The notes under the pieces are model-generated. The model made no database searches, was not told where the DNA came from, and was given only the letters and a program-made list of their open reading frames with translations. Positions 56,810 to 64,000 of a stretch of DNA of 64,000 bases are shown one piece after another (position 1 is the first letter of the stretch; each line of letters begins with the position of its first letter). The DNA is from Clostridiales bacterium VE202-21. GTDB lineage: Bacteria; Bacillota; Clostridia; Lachnospirales; Lachnospiraceae. The stretch lies in contig BAIF02000004.1 of assembly GCA_000509105.1 (NCBI GenBank), forward strand, positions 31,379-95,378, in the 5' to 3' direction. The position numbers and the translations under genes were made by a program.

Positions 56810-57415
56810 ATGTCTAATTCACAACAAATGAAAAAAGGGCTGTCTGTGCGTGATTTGATTACCACCGGCATCCTTGCTGCTTTGTACATGGTATGCGCCA
56901 TGATTGGCGAGGCTATCTTTGGGTTCTTCCCTGTACTGACTTTCCTTTGCCCGCTGTCTATTGCGCTGCTGTGCGGCCCGGTTTATATGCTGATACTGGC
57001 AAAGGTGCCGAAGCATGGCCCAATCATTGTCACCGGTATTTTGGTAGGAGGTGTGCTGTTCGTACTCGGTATGTACTGGTCTATGTGTTTGGCATATTGT
57101 ATTCTCGGCGTTGTGGCCGATCTGCTGGCCGGTTCCGGGAACTTTAGAAACAAAGGGCGTAACCTGCTGTCTTACATGATCTTTGTTCTCAGCCCGGTTT
57201 TCTCCTACGGTATGCTTTGGTTTGACCGCGACGCCTATGTGCAATATTTGGTAGAAAAGGGAACAGAGCAGACCTATATGGACACAATGGTTTCAACCGC
57301 ACAAAACTGGATGCTCCCGGCAATGATTATCGGCGTGTTAATCTGTGCTGCTATCAGCGGTCTTGTAGGCCAGAAACTATTGAAAAAGCATTTTGAAAAG
57401 GCCGGAGTAGTGTAA
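56810..57415 (+). CDS. ECF transporter S component, MptD/Trep_Strep family
   Basis: About 201 residues from ATG 56810 with AGGAGG upstream. Six hydrophobic segments. The N-terminus GLSVRDLITTGILAALYMVC is the typical start of this ECF substrate-binding subunit family (TIGR02185), with GVVADLLAGSGNFRN in the middle. S components determine which small molecule is taken up. The next genes supply T and A subunits, so the complex is complete. The stop overlaps the next ATG (TAATG). The ligand of this S family is not established. Confidence 0.82.
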   Translation: MSNSQQMKKGLSVRDLITTGILAALYMVCAMIGEAIFGFFPVLTFLCPLSIALLCGPVYMLILAKVPKHGPIIVTGILVGGVLFVLGMYWSMCLAYCILGVVADLLAGSGNFRNKGRNLLSYMIFVLSPVFSYGMLWFDRDAYVQYLVEKGTEQTYMDTMVSTAQNWMLPAMIIGVLICAAISGLVGQKLLKKHFEKAGVV

Positions 57416-58155
57416 TGGAGATGCAACTGCAAACAAAGGACACACTTGCCACATTACATTTAGACCCTCGCACAAAACTATATCTGTTGATCGTCGGAAA
57501 TGTTGCGTTGTTCCTTGCGCCCTCTTTACTCTATGAGATTGCGCTGGTTGTATGCGTTGTGATTCTCGGCATCCTTGTAGGAGCAAAGCGGTTTACGGTA
57601 AGAATGGCTGCTGTCTATGCGGGAATGGTTGTTCTGCATATCATTGGAACAAATTATTTGACAGGGACTTTGCAGATTGCGATTGTAACATTTACCGTAT
57701 TTATCCGTAAAATCTTTCCCTGTGCCATGCTCGGAGGTATTTTAGTCAGCACGACAAGAGTAAATGAATTTATGGCGGCCATGAACCGTATTCACATGCC
57801 CAAAGCAATGGTTATCCCTATGACGGTCATGCTCCGCTATTTCCCCATGGTACATGAGGACTGGGGCTATATCAGAGACGCCATGCGGATGCGCGATGTC
57901 GCTCCAACCGTCAAAAGTCTACTGACCCATCCGGCCCGAACAGTGGAATGTATCTATGTTCCGATGATGATGTCAGCACTGAAAGTGGCGGATGAATTGT
58001 CGGCGGCGGCTGTTACAAGGGGGCTGGAAAATCCGAAGCCCCGAACCTGCTTGCAGGAAATCCACTTTAGTATTGCGGATGCCGTATGCTTTCTCCTGTT
58101 CACTTTGTTTATGTCAGTGTCGGTCTGGCTGAAATTGAAAGGGGGTGCAGGCTAA
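57415..58155 (+). CDS. ECF transporter T component
   Basis: A 246-residue membrane protein with about five or six segments. The coupling helices show the Ala-Arg-Gly-type patterns: RDAMRMRDVAPT and a second ELSAAAVTRGLENPK. The T subunit links S and A subunits and is shared by this family of vitamin, metal and cofactor importers. It overlaps both neighbours as TAATG. Together with the S gene and the fused A gene it forms a dedicated (group I) ECF transporter. Confidence 0.88.
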   Translation: MEMQLQTKDTLATLHLDPRTKLYLLIVGNVALFLAPSLLYEIALVVCVVILGILVGAKRFTVRMAAVYAGMVVLHIIGTNYLTGTLQIAIVTFTVFIRKIFPCAMLGGILVSTTRVNEFMAAMNRIHMPKAMVIPMTVMLRYFPMVHEDWGYIRDAMRMRDVAPTVKSLLTHPARTVECIYVPMMMSALKVADELSAAAVTRGLENPKPRTCLQEIHFSIADAVCFLLFTLFMSVSVWLKLKGGAG

Positions 58156-59648
58156 TGATTCGTTTTGACAAGGTTTCCTTTACCTATCAGGAATCATTAC
58201 AAAATGGCGGACTGCGCGATGTTGATTTAACAATCAACAAAGGTGAGTGTGTGCTGTTGTGTGGGCGAAGTGGCTGTGGAAAAACCACATTGACCCGTCT
58301 TGTAAATGGCCTGATTCCATACTTTTATCCGGGAGAAGTCACCGGCACAACCTATGTTGACGGTAAAGATATACAGGATTATCCCATGTATGAAGTGTCC
58401 GAGCATGTGGGGTCTGTATTCCAAAATCCACGCTCTCAATTTTTTAATGTAGATACAGACAGTGAAATCTCCTTTGGAATGGAAAATCTGGCTTATCCAA
58501 GGGAAAAAATGAAAGAACGCATTTCAAAGACAGTTGCGGATTTGGATATAGCCCATTTGACCGGGAGAAGCATATTTGAATTGTCTGGCGGTGAAAAACA
58601 AAAGGTGGCGTTTGCGTCCATCTATGCTATGTCTCCGAGTATTTACTTGTTAGATGAACCATCTTCCAATCTGGATATGGATGCTATTGAGGATTTGCGG
58701 CGTACACTTGAACTCCTAAAGAAACAAGGCAAGACCATTCTAATTGCAGAACATAGGATTTATTATCTGAGGGAATTAGTTGACCGCATTGTGTATATGG
58801 AAAACGGGGCTATATCTGCTGTGTTTTCTCCGAGCCAGTTTCTTTCTATTCCTGAAGAACAGCGGCACAGTATGGGACTTCGCGCTTTAGATTTGTCAAA
58901 GGTACAGCCAAGGGCCATTGCTGAAAATTCTCAAAAGCCGATTTTGGAAGTCAGAAACTTATCCTTGTTCTATAAGAAAAAGTCGGTTCTGGACGATTTG
59001 AATTTGAGTGCGGCGCCGGGAGAAATCATAGGAATTATCGGGCATAACGGAGCCGGGAAATCTACATTTTCCAGAACACTATGCGGCCTGCACACAAACT
59101 ATACGGGGCAGATTCTTTGGGATGGTAAAGAACTGAACGCAAAGAGCCGGTTAAAACGCTCCTATATGGTGATGCAGGACGTAAGCTATCAGTTATTTGC
59201 CGATACATTGGAAAAGGAATGTGTATTTGGAATTAAGCATCCTGATCTGGACGCAGCAAAACAGGCAATGGAACGGCTGGGTATTTATGAGTACCGTACT
59301 CATCATCCCAATACACTTTCCGGGGGTCAGAAGCAGCGTGCGGCCGTGGCAGTCAGTATGGTATGCCGTAAGGACGTTTTAATTTTTGATGAACCGACTA
59401 GCGGACTTGATTATGACAGCATGATTCAAGTTGCGGGGCTATTTCAAACGCTTTCTAAAATGGGAAAGGTAATTTTTGTTGTAACCCATGATTACGAATT
59501 TTTAGCGGCAGCCTGTACAAGAGTGATTCATTTGGATAACGGAAAACAGCAGGAAGATTACCTACTTTCCCCCGACAATCTGCATCGGCTACGCGATTTT
59601 TTCTTGCGGTCAGAAAGGAGGCAGAACTTTGCGGAGAATGGAAAATGA
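58155..59648 (+). CDS. ECF transporter fused A1A2 ATPase
   Basis: About 497 residues from ATG 58155, overlapping the T gene stop (TAATG). Two ABC ATPase domains: Walker A LLCGRSGCGKTTLTR (about residue 35), signature LSGGEKQK and Walker B LLDEPSSNLD; then Walker A GIIGHNGAGKSTFSR (about residue 295), signature LSGGQKQR and Walker B FDEPTSGLD. Fused A subunits are usual in group I ECF transporters. Energises uptake through the S component. Confidence 0.92.
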   Translation: MIRFDKVSFTYQESLQNGGLRDVDLTINKGECVLLCGRSGCGKTTLTRLVNGLIPYFYPGEVTGTTYVDGKDIQDYPMYEVSEHVGSVFQNPRSQFFNVDTDSEISFGMENLAYPREKMKERISKTVADLDIAHLTGRSIFELSGGEKQKVAFASIYAMSPSIYLLDEPSSNLDMDAIEDLRRTLELLKKQGKTILIAEHRIYYLRELVDRIVYMENGAISAVFSPSQFLSIPEEQRHSMGLRALDLSKVQPRAIAENSQKPILEVRNLSLFYKKKSVLDDLNLSAAPGEIIGIIGHNGAGKSTFSRTLCGLHTNYTGQILWDGKELNAKSRLKRSYMVMQDVSYQLFADTLEKECVFGIKHPDLDAAKQAMERLGIYEYRTHHPNTLSGGQKQRAAVAVSMVCRKDVLIFDEPTSGLDYDSMIQVAGLFQTLSKMGKVIFVVTHDYEFLAAACTRVIHLDNGKQQEDYLLSPDNLHRLRDFFLRSERRQNFAENGK

Positions 59649-60291
59649 CCTTCTGTTCTTCCATGAGCTGATCGGTAACTGTTCCGTTGAAAAAGATTCA
59701 AAGATATATACAATTTCTCCGAAATTTGGGAAGGGCACCATGCAGAGTTTTGAAGTGATGCCCGGTGCTGAAATTGTTTATAGTAATGTTTATATTACAA
59801 CTCCAATTCAAAAGAATATCCAATGTAAAGATCGTTTTATTGAAGTTACCTATTGCTTTCATGGGCAAATGAATATGCTGTTCAGCGACCAGCCAGCGAT
59901 GATTATGAGCGACCATTATATTTCTGTTTTCAATGGTGCAAGCCACCTGAAAAGCTGTGATTTTGGGGAAGAACCTTTTATTGGCGTTTCAGTGGTGGTT
60001 TATCTGCCGCAGATCATAAACAGCCTGAATATCATGCTGGGGACAATCGCGTTTGACGAGGACATGGATTTTCAAGGGCTTTTTACAGCGGGCGGTTGCT
60101 TTATAGCACCCGCGACAAAAAGCGTGGAGCATATTTTTACCGAACTGCTCTTGCTGCCGGAACAGTACCGCAATTATCTTATGCGCATTAAAGTCATGGA
60201 ACTACTGTTATATCTGGTTGGCAAAATGGAATATCGGACAGATTTTGGGATTTCACTATTCCACAAGGAGGAGATGAATTGTAATGGATGA
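59629..60291 (+). CDS. AraC-like sensor domain without helix-turn-helix
   Basis: About 220 residues from a TTG start at 59629, seven bases after AAGGAGG; a later ATG at 59638 is less well placed. It overlaps the end of the ATPase gene. The protein aligns by layout with the sensor half of siderophore-type AraC regulators (IQCKDRFIEVTYCFHGQMN, KSCDFGEEPFIGVSVVVYLP), including the two final helices (RNYLMRIKVMELLLYLVGKM). It ends exactly where the DNA-binding domain should start, then overlaps the next gene by 8 bases. It may be a ligand-binding antagonist or adaptor. Not an obvious frameshift. Confidence 0.65.
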   Translation: MRRMENDLLFFHELIGNCSVEKDSKIYTISPKFGKGTMQSFEVMPGAEIVYSNVYITTPIQKNIQCKDRFIEVTYCFHGQMNMLFSDQPAMIMSDHYISVFNGASHLKSCDFGEEPFIGVSVVVYLPQIINSLNIMLGTIAFDEDMDFQGLFTAGGCFIAPATKSVEHIFTELLLLPEQYRNYLMRIKVMELLLYLVGKMEYRTDFGISLFHKEEMNCNG

Positions 60292-62023
60292 TGTAAAAGC
60301 CCTGTTTGGACTAATTGATAAGAAAAATAAGCGTCGTCTGCTTGGCGCAGTAATCTGTTGCGTCCTGTCTGTTTTGTGCGGCATCCTGCCCTATTTGGGC
60401 GTTTGGGGTATTGTGACCTGTTTTCTGAATGAACGGACAGAGAATCTTTTTCAATATGTGTGCCTGATTGCCGCAGCAATCATTTTGAAACATCTGCTGT
60501 TTGGAACCGGCACAAAAATCTCTCACAAGGTAGCCTACCAGACATTGGGGGAAACCCGTAAAAAGCTGTTCCGTAAAATTGCCCGCTTACCAATGGGCTA
60601 TGTGAAAACAACGGCATCCGGGCAGGTCAAAACGATCATTATGGACAATATGGAACAGTTGGAGACATTTTACGCCCATAACATTCCAGAGATTATTTCC
60701 GGCCTCGCTGTACCGCTGTGTATGGAAATCCTTCTGGTGATATTGGACATCAGGGTAACCGGTATCATGCTGATTCCGGTCGTTCTGTTTATTCTTGTCG
60801 GTATTCTTATGATTATCGTTCAGATGAAAAAAATGGACGAATTTAATCAGGCGTTTGCCGATGTCAGCGTTAAGACGGTGGAATATGTCAACGGTATGAA
60901 AGAACTGAAGATATTTGCTGCCGACGAATCCACTTATGGCCGCCTGTCAGAAAGCATCCGCACTTACAGCACCGTTGTAACAGAGTGGTTCCAAAGCTGC
61001 TTGAAATATGTTGCTTTCAATCATACCGACTTAAACAGCAACCTTGTGTTCCTGTTTCCGCTTGCCGGTTTGATGTACCTCTCCGGCAGCGTGACAGCGG
61101 CCAGCTATATTATGTATCTGTTTATGGGGCTTGCCATGCTGATTCCGTTGGAAACTGTTTCTAATAACTTTGATTATATCGGCATGAACGCCTCTGTTGC
61201 AAAAAAGATAGACGAAATTCTGAAGCTGGATGAAATGGCGGATACGACCTCAAAGGCAGAACTTGCCGACCACACGATTGCGTTTGAACACGTTACATTT
61301 TCCTATGGGGAAGAACAGCCGGTATTAAAAGATGTCTCATTTACTGTTCCTGACGGAAAAGTAACGGCGCTCGCCGGTGTTTCCGGCAGCGGCAAAAGTA
61401 CAGCGGCCAGCCTGATCTGCCGGTTTTGGGATATAACCGAGGGACAGATTTGTATGGGCGGCGTACCGCTGAACCAGATTCCGCTATCCGATCTGATGTC
61501 CCAGATTTCCTTTGTGACCCAGAATACGTTCCTGTTCAAAAAGAGCATCCGGGATAACATTATGATGGGAAACCCAGAGGCCACGGAGGAAGAAATGATG
61601 CAGGCAGCCAAGGATGCCGTATGTCACGACTTTATTATGCGGCTTCCAAAGGGCTATGACACAGTGATAGACAAGGAAACCAAGTTGAGCGGCGGTGAAA
61701 AACAGAGAATCACATTGGCAAGGGCGATTCTGAAAAATGCGCCGGTCGTGATTCTTGACGAGGCAACGGCTTACATTGATGCCGACAATGAAGATTTACT
61801 GCAAAAGGCGCTAGCTAAATTATCAGAGGGAAAAACCGTACTTGTAATAGCGCACCGTCTTTCCAGTATCAAGGAAGCTGATTCGATTGTGGTTCTGGAA
61901 CAGGGCAAAGTGATTGACTGCGGCACACATGATGAATTGATAAACCGTTGCTCCCCGTATCAGGATATGTGGGCGGCCTTTGAACAATCCGATCAATGGA
62001 AAATGGGAGGTGTAAACGCATGA
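60284..62023 (+). CDS. Exporter-fold ABC half-transporter, first subunit
   Basis: 579 residues. Six transmembrane segments (about 20-290), then an ATPase domain with Walker A GVSGSGKST, signature LSGGEKQR and Walker B VVILDEATA. The fold is type IV (exporter), but pairs of this kind in siderophore clusters (YbtPQ, IrtAB) import iron-siderophore. It has an AGGAGA ten bases upstream and overlaps the preceding gene by 8 bases and the next by 4. It probably forms a heterodimer with the next protein. Confidence 0.88.
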   Translation: MDDVKALFGLIDKKNKRRLLGAVICCVLSVLCGILPYLGVWGIVTCFLNERTENLFQYVCLIAAAIILKHLLFGTGTKISHKVAYQTLGETRKKLFRKIARLPMGYVKTTASGQVKTIIMDNMEQLETFYAHNIPEIISGLAVPLCMEILLVILDIRVTGIMLIPVVLFILVGILMIIVQMKKMDEFNQAFADVSVKTVEYVNGMKELKIFAADESTYGRLSESIRTYSTVVTEWFQSCLKYVAFNHTDLNSNLVFLFPLAGLMYLSGSVTAASYIMYLFMGLAMLIPLETVSNNFDYIGMNASVAKKIDEILKLDEMADTTSKAELADHTIAFEHVTFSYGEEQPVLKDVSFTVPDGKVTALAGVSGSGKSTAASLICRFWDITEGQICMGGVPLNQIPLSDLMSQISFVTQNTFLFKKSIRDNIMMGNPEATEEEMMQAAKDAVCHDFIMRLPKGYDTVIDKETKLSGGEKQRITLARAILKNAPVVILDEATAYIDADNEDLLQKALAKLSEGKTVLVIAHRLSSIKEADSIVVLEQGKVIDCGTHDELINRCSPYQDMWAAFEQSDQWKMGGVNA

Positions 62024-63759
62024 TTGCTATGATAAGGAAATTCTTAGACCTTGCAGGCGAGCGCAAAAAGCAGCTTTATCTTGCGTGGCTGTTTCAGGCG
62101 TTGACCTCAATTTGTGAGGGCGCGATATATTTCATGCTGTTCCTTGCGATAAAAGATATTTTGGGCGGCTCGTTTACAAAGGAAAAACTGATGCAGTATA
62201 GCCTTATGTTTCTGGTCTATACTGTCCTGCATTTTGTTTTTTATTACTTTACGATTGCAAAACAGCGCCCGGTATCTTATGCCATGATGCGGGATGAACG
62301 TCTTTCGATTGCGGCGAAAATCAAACAGTTTCCGCTCTACTACTTTACAAAAGACAAGATCAGCCAGCTTACATCTTTGTTTACAACTGATTTAAGTTTC
62401 GTGGAAATGAATATCATGGAGATTATTGCCGGTTTCGTTTCCAGCATGATCATGACGGTTGTATTTGCTCTGATGCTGCTTAGTGTGGACTGGCGTATGG
62501 CGCTTCTTCTGTTTGCGGGGATCATCCCCGGCTATATCCTCTACCAGCAGTTTCAAAAGAGCATGGTTCAACTGGGAGAGCAGAAGAAAAATACGCAGGT
62601 GGCAATGATTGATTCCACGCTGGAATATGTACAGGGCATGGAAACGATCAAGGCATACCGGCTGGAGCAATCCGGTAAGCTCGTGGAGAAGCAGGTGAAC
62701 GGATATTGCACGGCTTCTGACCGTTATGAAGCGACGCTGACGAATTGGAGCATGGGTTATAAAATCTGCCTGAATCTGGGCCTGTTTTTGAGTTTGGGTG
62801 TTGGCATTGCAATGGTTCGTTCTGGTTCATTAGCCCCGGCAACCTATTTGTTTTTTGCAATCATGGGTATTATTTTTTACCGTCCGCTGGAAGCTCTGAT
62901 GGGTTCCTTTGCCATGATGAATCTTGCAAACGCATCGTTGGATAATATAGCAGAAATCAACAACCTGCCGACCGAAAATGAAAAACAGGGAACTACACAG
63001 TTTGCAGATACACAAGCCGATGTACGGTTTGAAAATGTATCGTTTAGCTATGATGGAAAGCGTGACGCAGTTAGTCATGTAAGTTTTTCAGCTAAACCCG
63101 GAACGATCACTGCATTGGTGGGTCCTTCTGGAAGCGGCAAATCCACTCTCCTTAATTTAATTCCGGGATTCGTGACGCCGAAAAACGGGCGGATTCTGTT
63201 GAATTGGAAAGATGCGGCAACATTAAAGCATAGTGATCTGGTGCGTCATGTGAGTGTCGTTTTTCAGGAAGTATATCTTTTTCAGGATACCATGATGAAT
63301 AATATCCGAATGGGAAACCAGAGCGCAACGGACGAGCAGGTGGTAGAGGCGGCAAAAAAGGCTCACTGTCACGAATTTATAGAAAAGCTCCCACAGGGCT
63401 ATCAAACGGTTATCAGCGAGGGCGGCGCAAGCCTTTCCGGTGGAGAGCGTCAGCGCGTCGCTATTGCGAGGGCAATTTTGAAAGATTCCCCGATCATTCT
63501 TTTAGATGAGGCGCTGTCCAGTCTGGATGCCGAAAATGCCGTAGCAATACAGAAGGGCATAGAAGAAATGATTAAGGGCAAGACGGTGTTCCTTGTATCA
63601 CACACTTTGTCCTATATCCAAAATTCAGATCAGATACTTGTCCTATCTGACGGCATATTGCAAGGCTGTGGGAAACATGAAGAACTGTTGCAGACCGTGC
63701 CGCTTTATCAAACTATGTGGGAAAAAGAGAAATCTATTAAAAACTGGAAGCTGGCATAA
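62020..63759 (+). CDS. Exporter-fold ABC half-transporter, second subunit
   Basis: About 579 residues from ATG 62020 (MIAMIRKFLDLAGERKKQ), overlapping the previous stop as ATGA, with GGGAGG nine bases upstream. Six transmembrane segments, then ATPase with Walker A GPSGSGKST, signature LSGGERQR and Walker B IILLDEALS. Close in layout to its neighbour; together a YbtPQ/IrtAB-like heterodimer. The gene ends with TAATG into the DtxR-type gene, so metal repression is probably part of the same transcript. Confidence 0.88.
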   Translation: MIAMIRKFLDLAGERKKQLYLAWLFQALTSICEGAIYFMLFLAIKDILGGSFTKEKLMQYSLMFLVYTVLHFVFYYFTIAKQRPVSYAMMRDERLSIAAKIKQFPLYYFTKDKISQLTSLFTTDLSFVEMNIMEIIAGFVSSMIMTVVFALMLLSVDWRMALLLFAGIIPGYILYQQFQKSMVQLGEQKKNTQVAMIDSTLEYVQGMETIKAYRLEQSGKLVEKQVNGYCTASDRYEATLTNWSMGYKICLNLGLFLSLGVGIAMVRSGSLAPATYLFFAIMGIIFYRPLEALMGSFAMMNLANASLDNIAEINNLPTENEKQGTTQFADTQADVRFENVSFSYDGKRDAVSHVSFSAKPGTITALVGPSGSGKSTLLNLIPGFVTPKNGRILLNWKDAATLKHSDLVRHVSVVFQEVYLFQDTMMNNIRMGNQSATDEQVVEAAKKAHCHEFIEKLPQGYQTVISEGGASLSGGERQRVAIARAILKDSPIILLDEALSSLDAENAVAIQKGIEEMIKGKTVFLVSHTLSYIQNSDQILVLSDGILQGCGKHEELLQTVPLYQTMWEKEKSIKNWKLA

Positions 63760-64000
63760 TGAGCAGCAAGAACAAACTTCATGCGTCCGGGGAGGACTAC
63801 CTGGAAACCATCCTTGTTCTCCAAAAGAAACGCGGTATGGTACGCTCCGTAGATGTGGCCCGGCACATGGAGGTGTCAAAGCCCAGCGTGTGCCATGCAG
63901 TGGCTATCTTGCGGGACGGCGGCTTTCTCACTATGGACGAAGATCACTTTCTCCATCTGACCGATGTGGCCGCGAGGTAGCCGAAAAAATCTACGAGCGT
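63759..64000 (+). pseudogene. DtxR/MntR-family metal-dependent repressor, frameshifted and cut by window edge
   Basis: ATG 63759 overlaps the ABC stop. The protein begins MSSKNKLHASGEDYLETILV, then has the winged helix (VDVARHMEVSKPSVCHAVAI, LRDGGFLTMDEDHFLHL) of DtxR/MntR repressors. At 63967-63971 the frame breaks: DVAAR and stop. One added G gives DVGREVAEKIYER and reading continues past the right edge. The family binds Fe2+ or Mn2+ and represses uptake genes, which fits a metal uptake cluster. The metal cannot be named from this part. Confidence 0.8.

Larger units (their letters stand above)
46805..64000. mobile_element. Integrative conjugative element, left part
   Basis: The left border is the tRNA fragment. 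Inside are an excisionase-like gene, a replication-initiator-like gene, pcfB and virD4 in the order seen in Tn1549-like and related Clostridia elements. The right end, integrase, relaxase and mating-pore genes are not in the window. The element itself has been invaded by a group II intron and a serine-recombinase transposon. Membership of a particular ICE family is inference. Confidence 0.7.
53122..64000. mobile_element. TnpX/TnpV-type serine-recombinase element nested in virD4
   Basis: VirD4 homology stops at GCGGCGGGT, directly before GA at 53122-53123. TnpX-type recombinases recombine at GA dinucleotides, which fits. Next come an inverted repeat, a large serine recombinase, a tnpV gene and a cargo cluster. 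The right end is outside the window; the missing part of virD4 should lie beyond it. Confidence 0.7.

Noticed and set aside
1..64000. CRISPR arrays, rRNA genes, phage structural genes
   Set aside because: None seen: no regularly spaced direct repeats, no rRNA-like blocks and no capsid, portal or tail-like proteins.

Overview
This window looks like chromosome from a gut-type Clostridia, most likely Lachnospiraceae. The indicators are AGGAGG-type ribosome sites throughout, YesM/YesN-type two-component sugar regulators, glycan-utilisation gene clusters dominated by glycoside hydrolase family 2 (GH2) enzymes, several URO-D-fold proteins, and a Firmicute conjugative element (PcfB, VirD4) that carries a group II intron and a TnpV-type serine-recombinase transposon. 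The species cannot be named from the sequence alone.

Layout. (1) 1-19007, all minus strand: a carbohydrate utilisation locus. In transcription order it has an iron-type alcohol dehydrogenase, a GH2 enzyme, a histidine kinase and response regulator, an ABC importer (binding protein and two permeases), a second GH2, an MFS transporter, then sugar isomerase, class II aldolase, PfkB kinase, SDR oxidoreductase and a ThuA-like protein that runs off the left edge. Glycan fragments would be imported, cut, isomerised, phosphorylated and cleaved, and an aldehyde product could be reduced by the dehydrogenase. (2) 19144-21496: a PAP2 phosphatase, a membrane-bound XRE regulator and a flavodoxin-type reductase. 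A long inverted repeat at 21573-21874 follows. (3) 21884-34405, minus strand: an unusual operon with four URO-D-fold (MtaA/MtbA-like) proteins, an L-rhamnose mutarotase, a ribose-type ABC importer, a membrane-anchored parvulin-like protein and an SGNH esterase. It is flanked by an AraC regulator and a rare LacI repressor fused to a solute-binding domain. A LacI-like palindrome lies inside the operon and a near copy lies beside the LacI gene. (4) 37639-44589: a hybrid histidine kinase and a 1476-residue TetR/REC/HD-GYP/PAS/GGDEF/GAF protein, suggesting c-di-GMP signalling. Recombinase and Rpn-type debris and an EcsC-family gene follow.

(5) From about 46805 to the right edge: an integrative conjugative element whose left border is a 42-nt 3' fragment of a tRNA-Arg(CCU) gene. 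Its coupling-protein gene (virD4) is broken twice, by a group II intron at 50154-52894 and by a nested large-serine-recombinase element starting near 53122. The nested element carries a probable metal or metallophore uptake cluster: AraC, ECF transporter S/T/A, an AraC-like sensor without DNA-binding domain, two exporter-fold ABC half-transporters and a DtxR-type repressor.

A general caution: at least six reading frames (aldolase, response regulator, second GH2, one URO-D gene, an Rpn remnant and the DtxR gene) are each broken by what looks like one missing base, mostly in short homopolymers. They lie on both host and acquired DNA, so residual sequencing deletions are a more economical explanation than gene decay. 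The same doubt applies to the TetR/REC fusion, whose junction is a run of six G.
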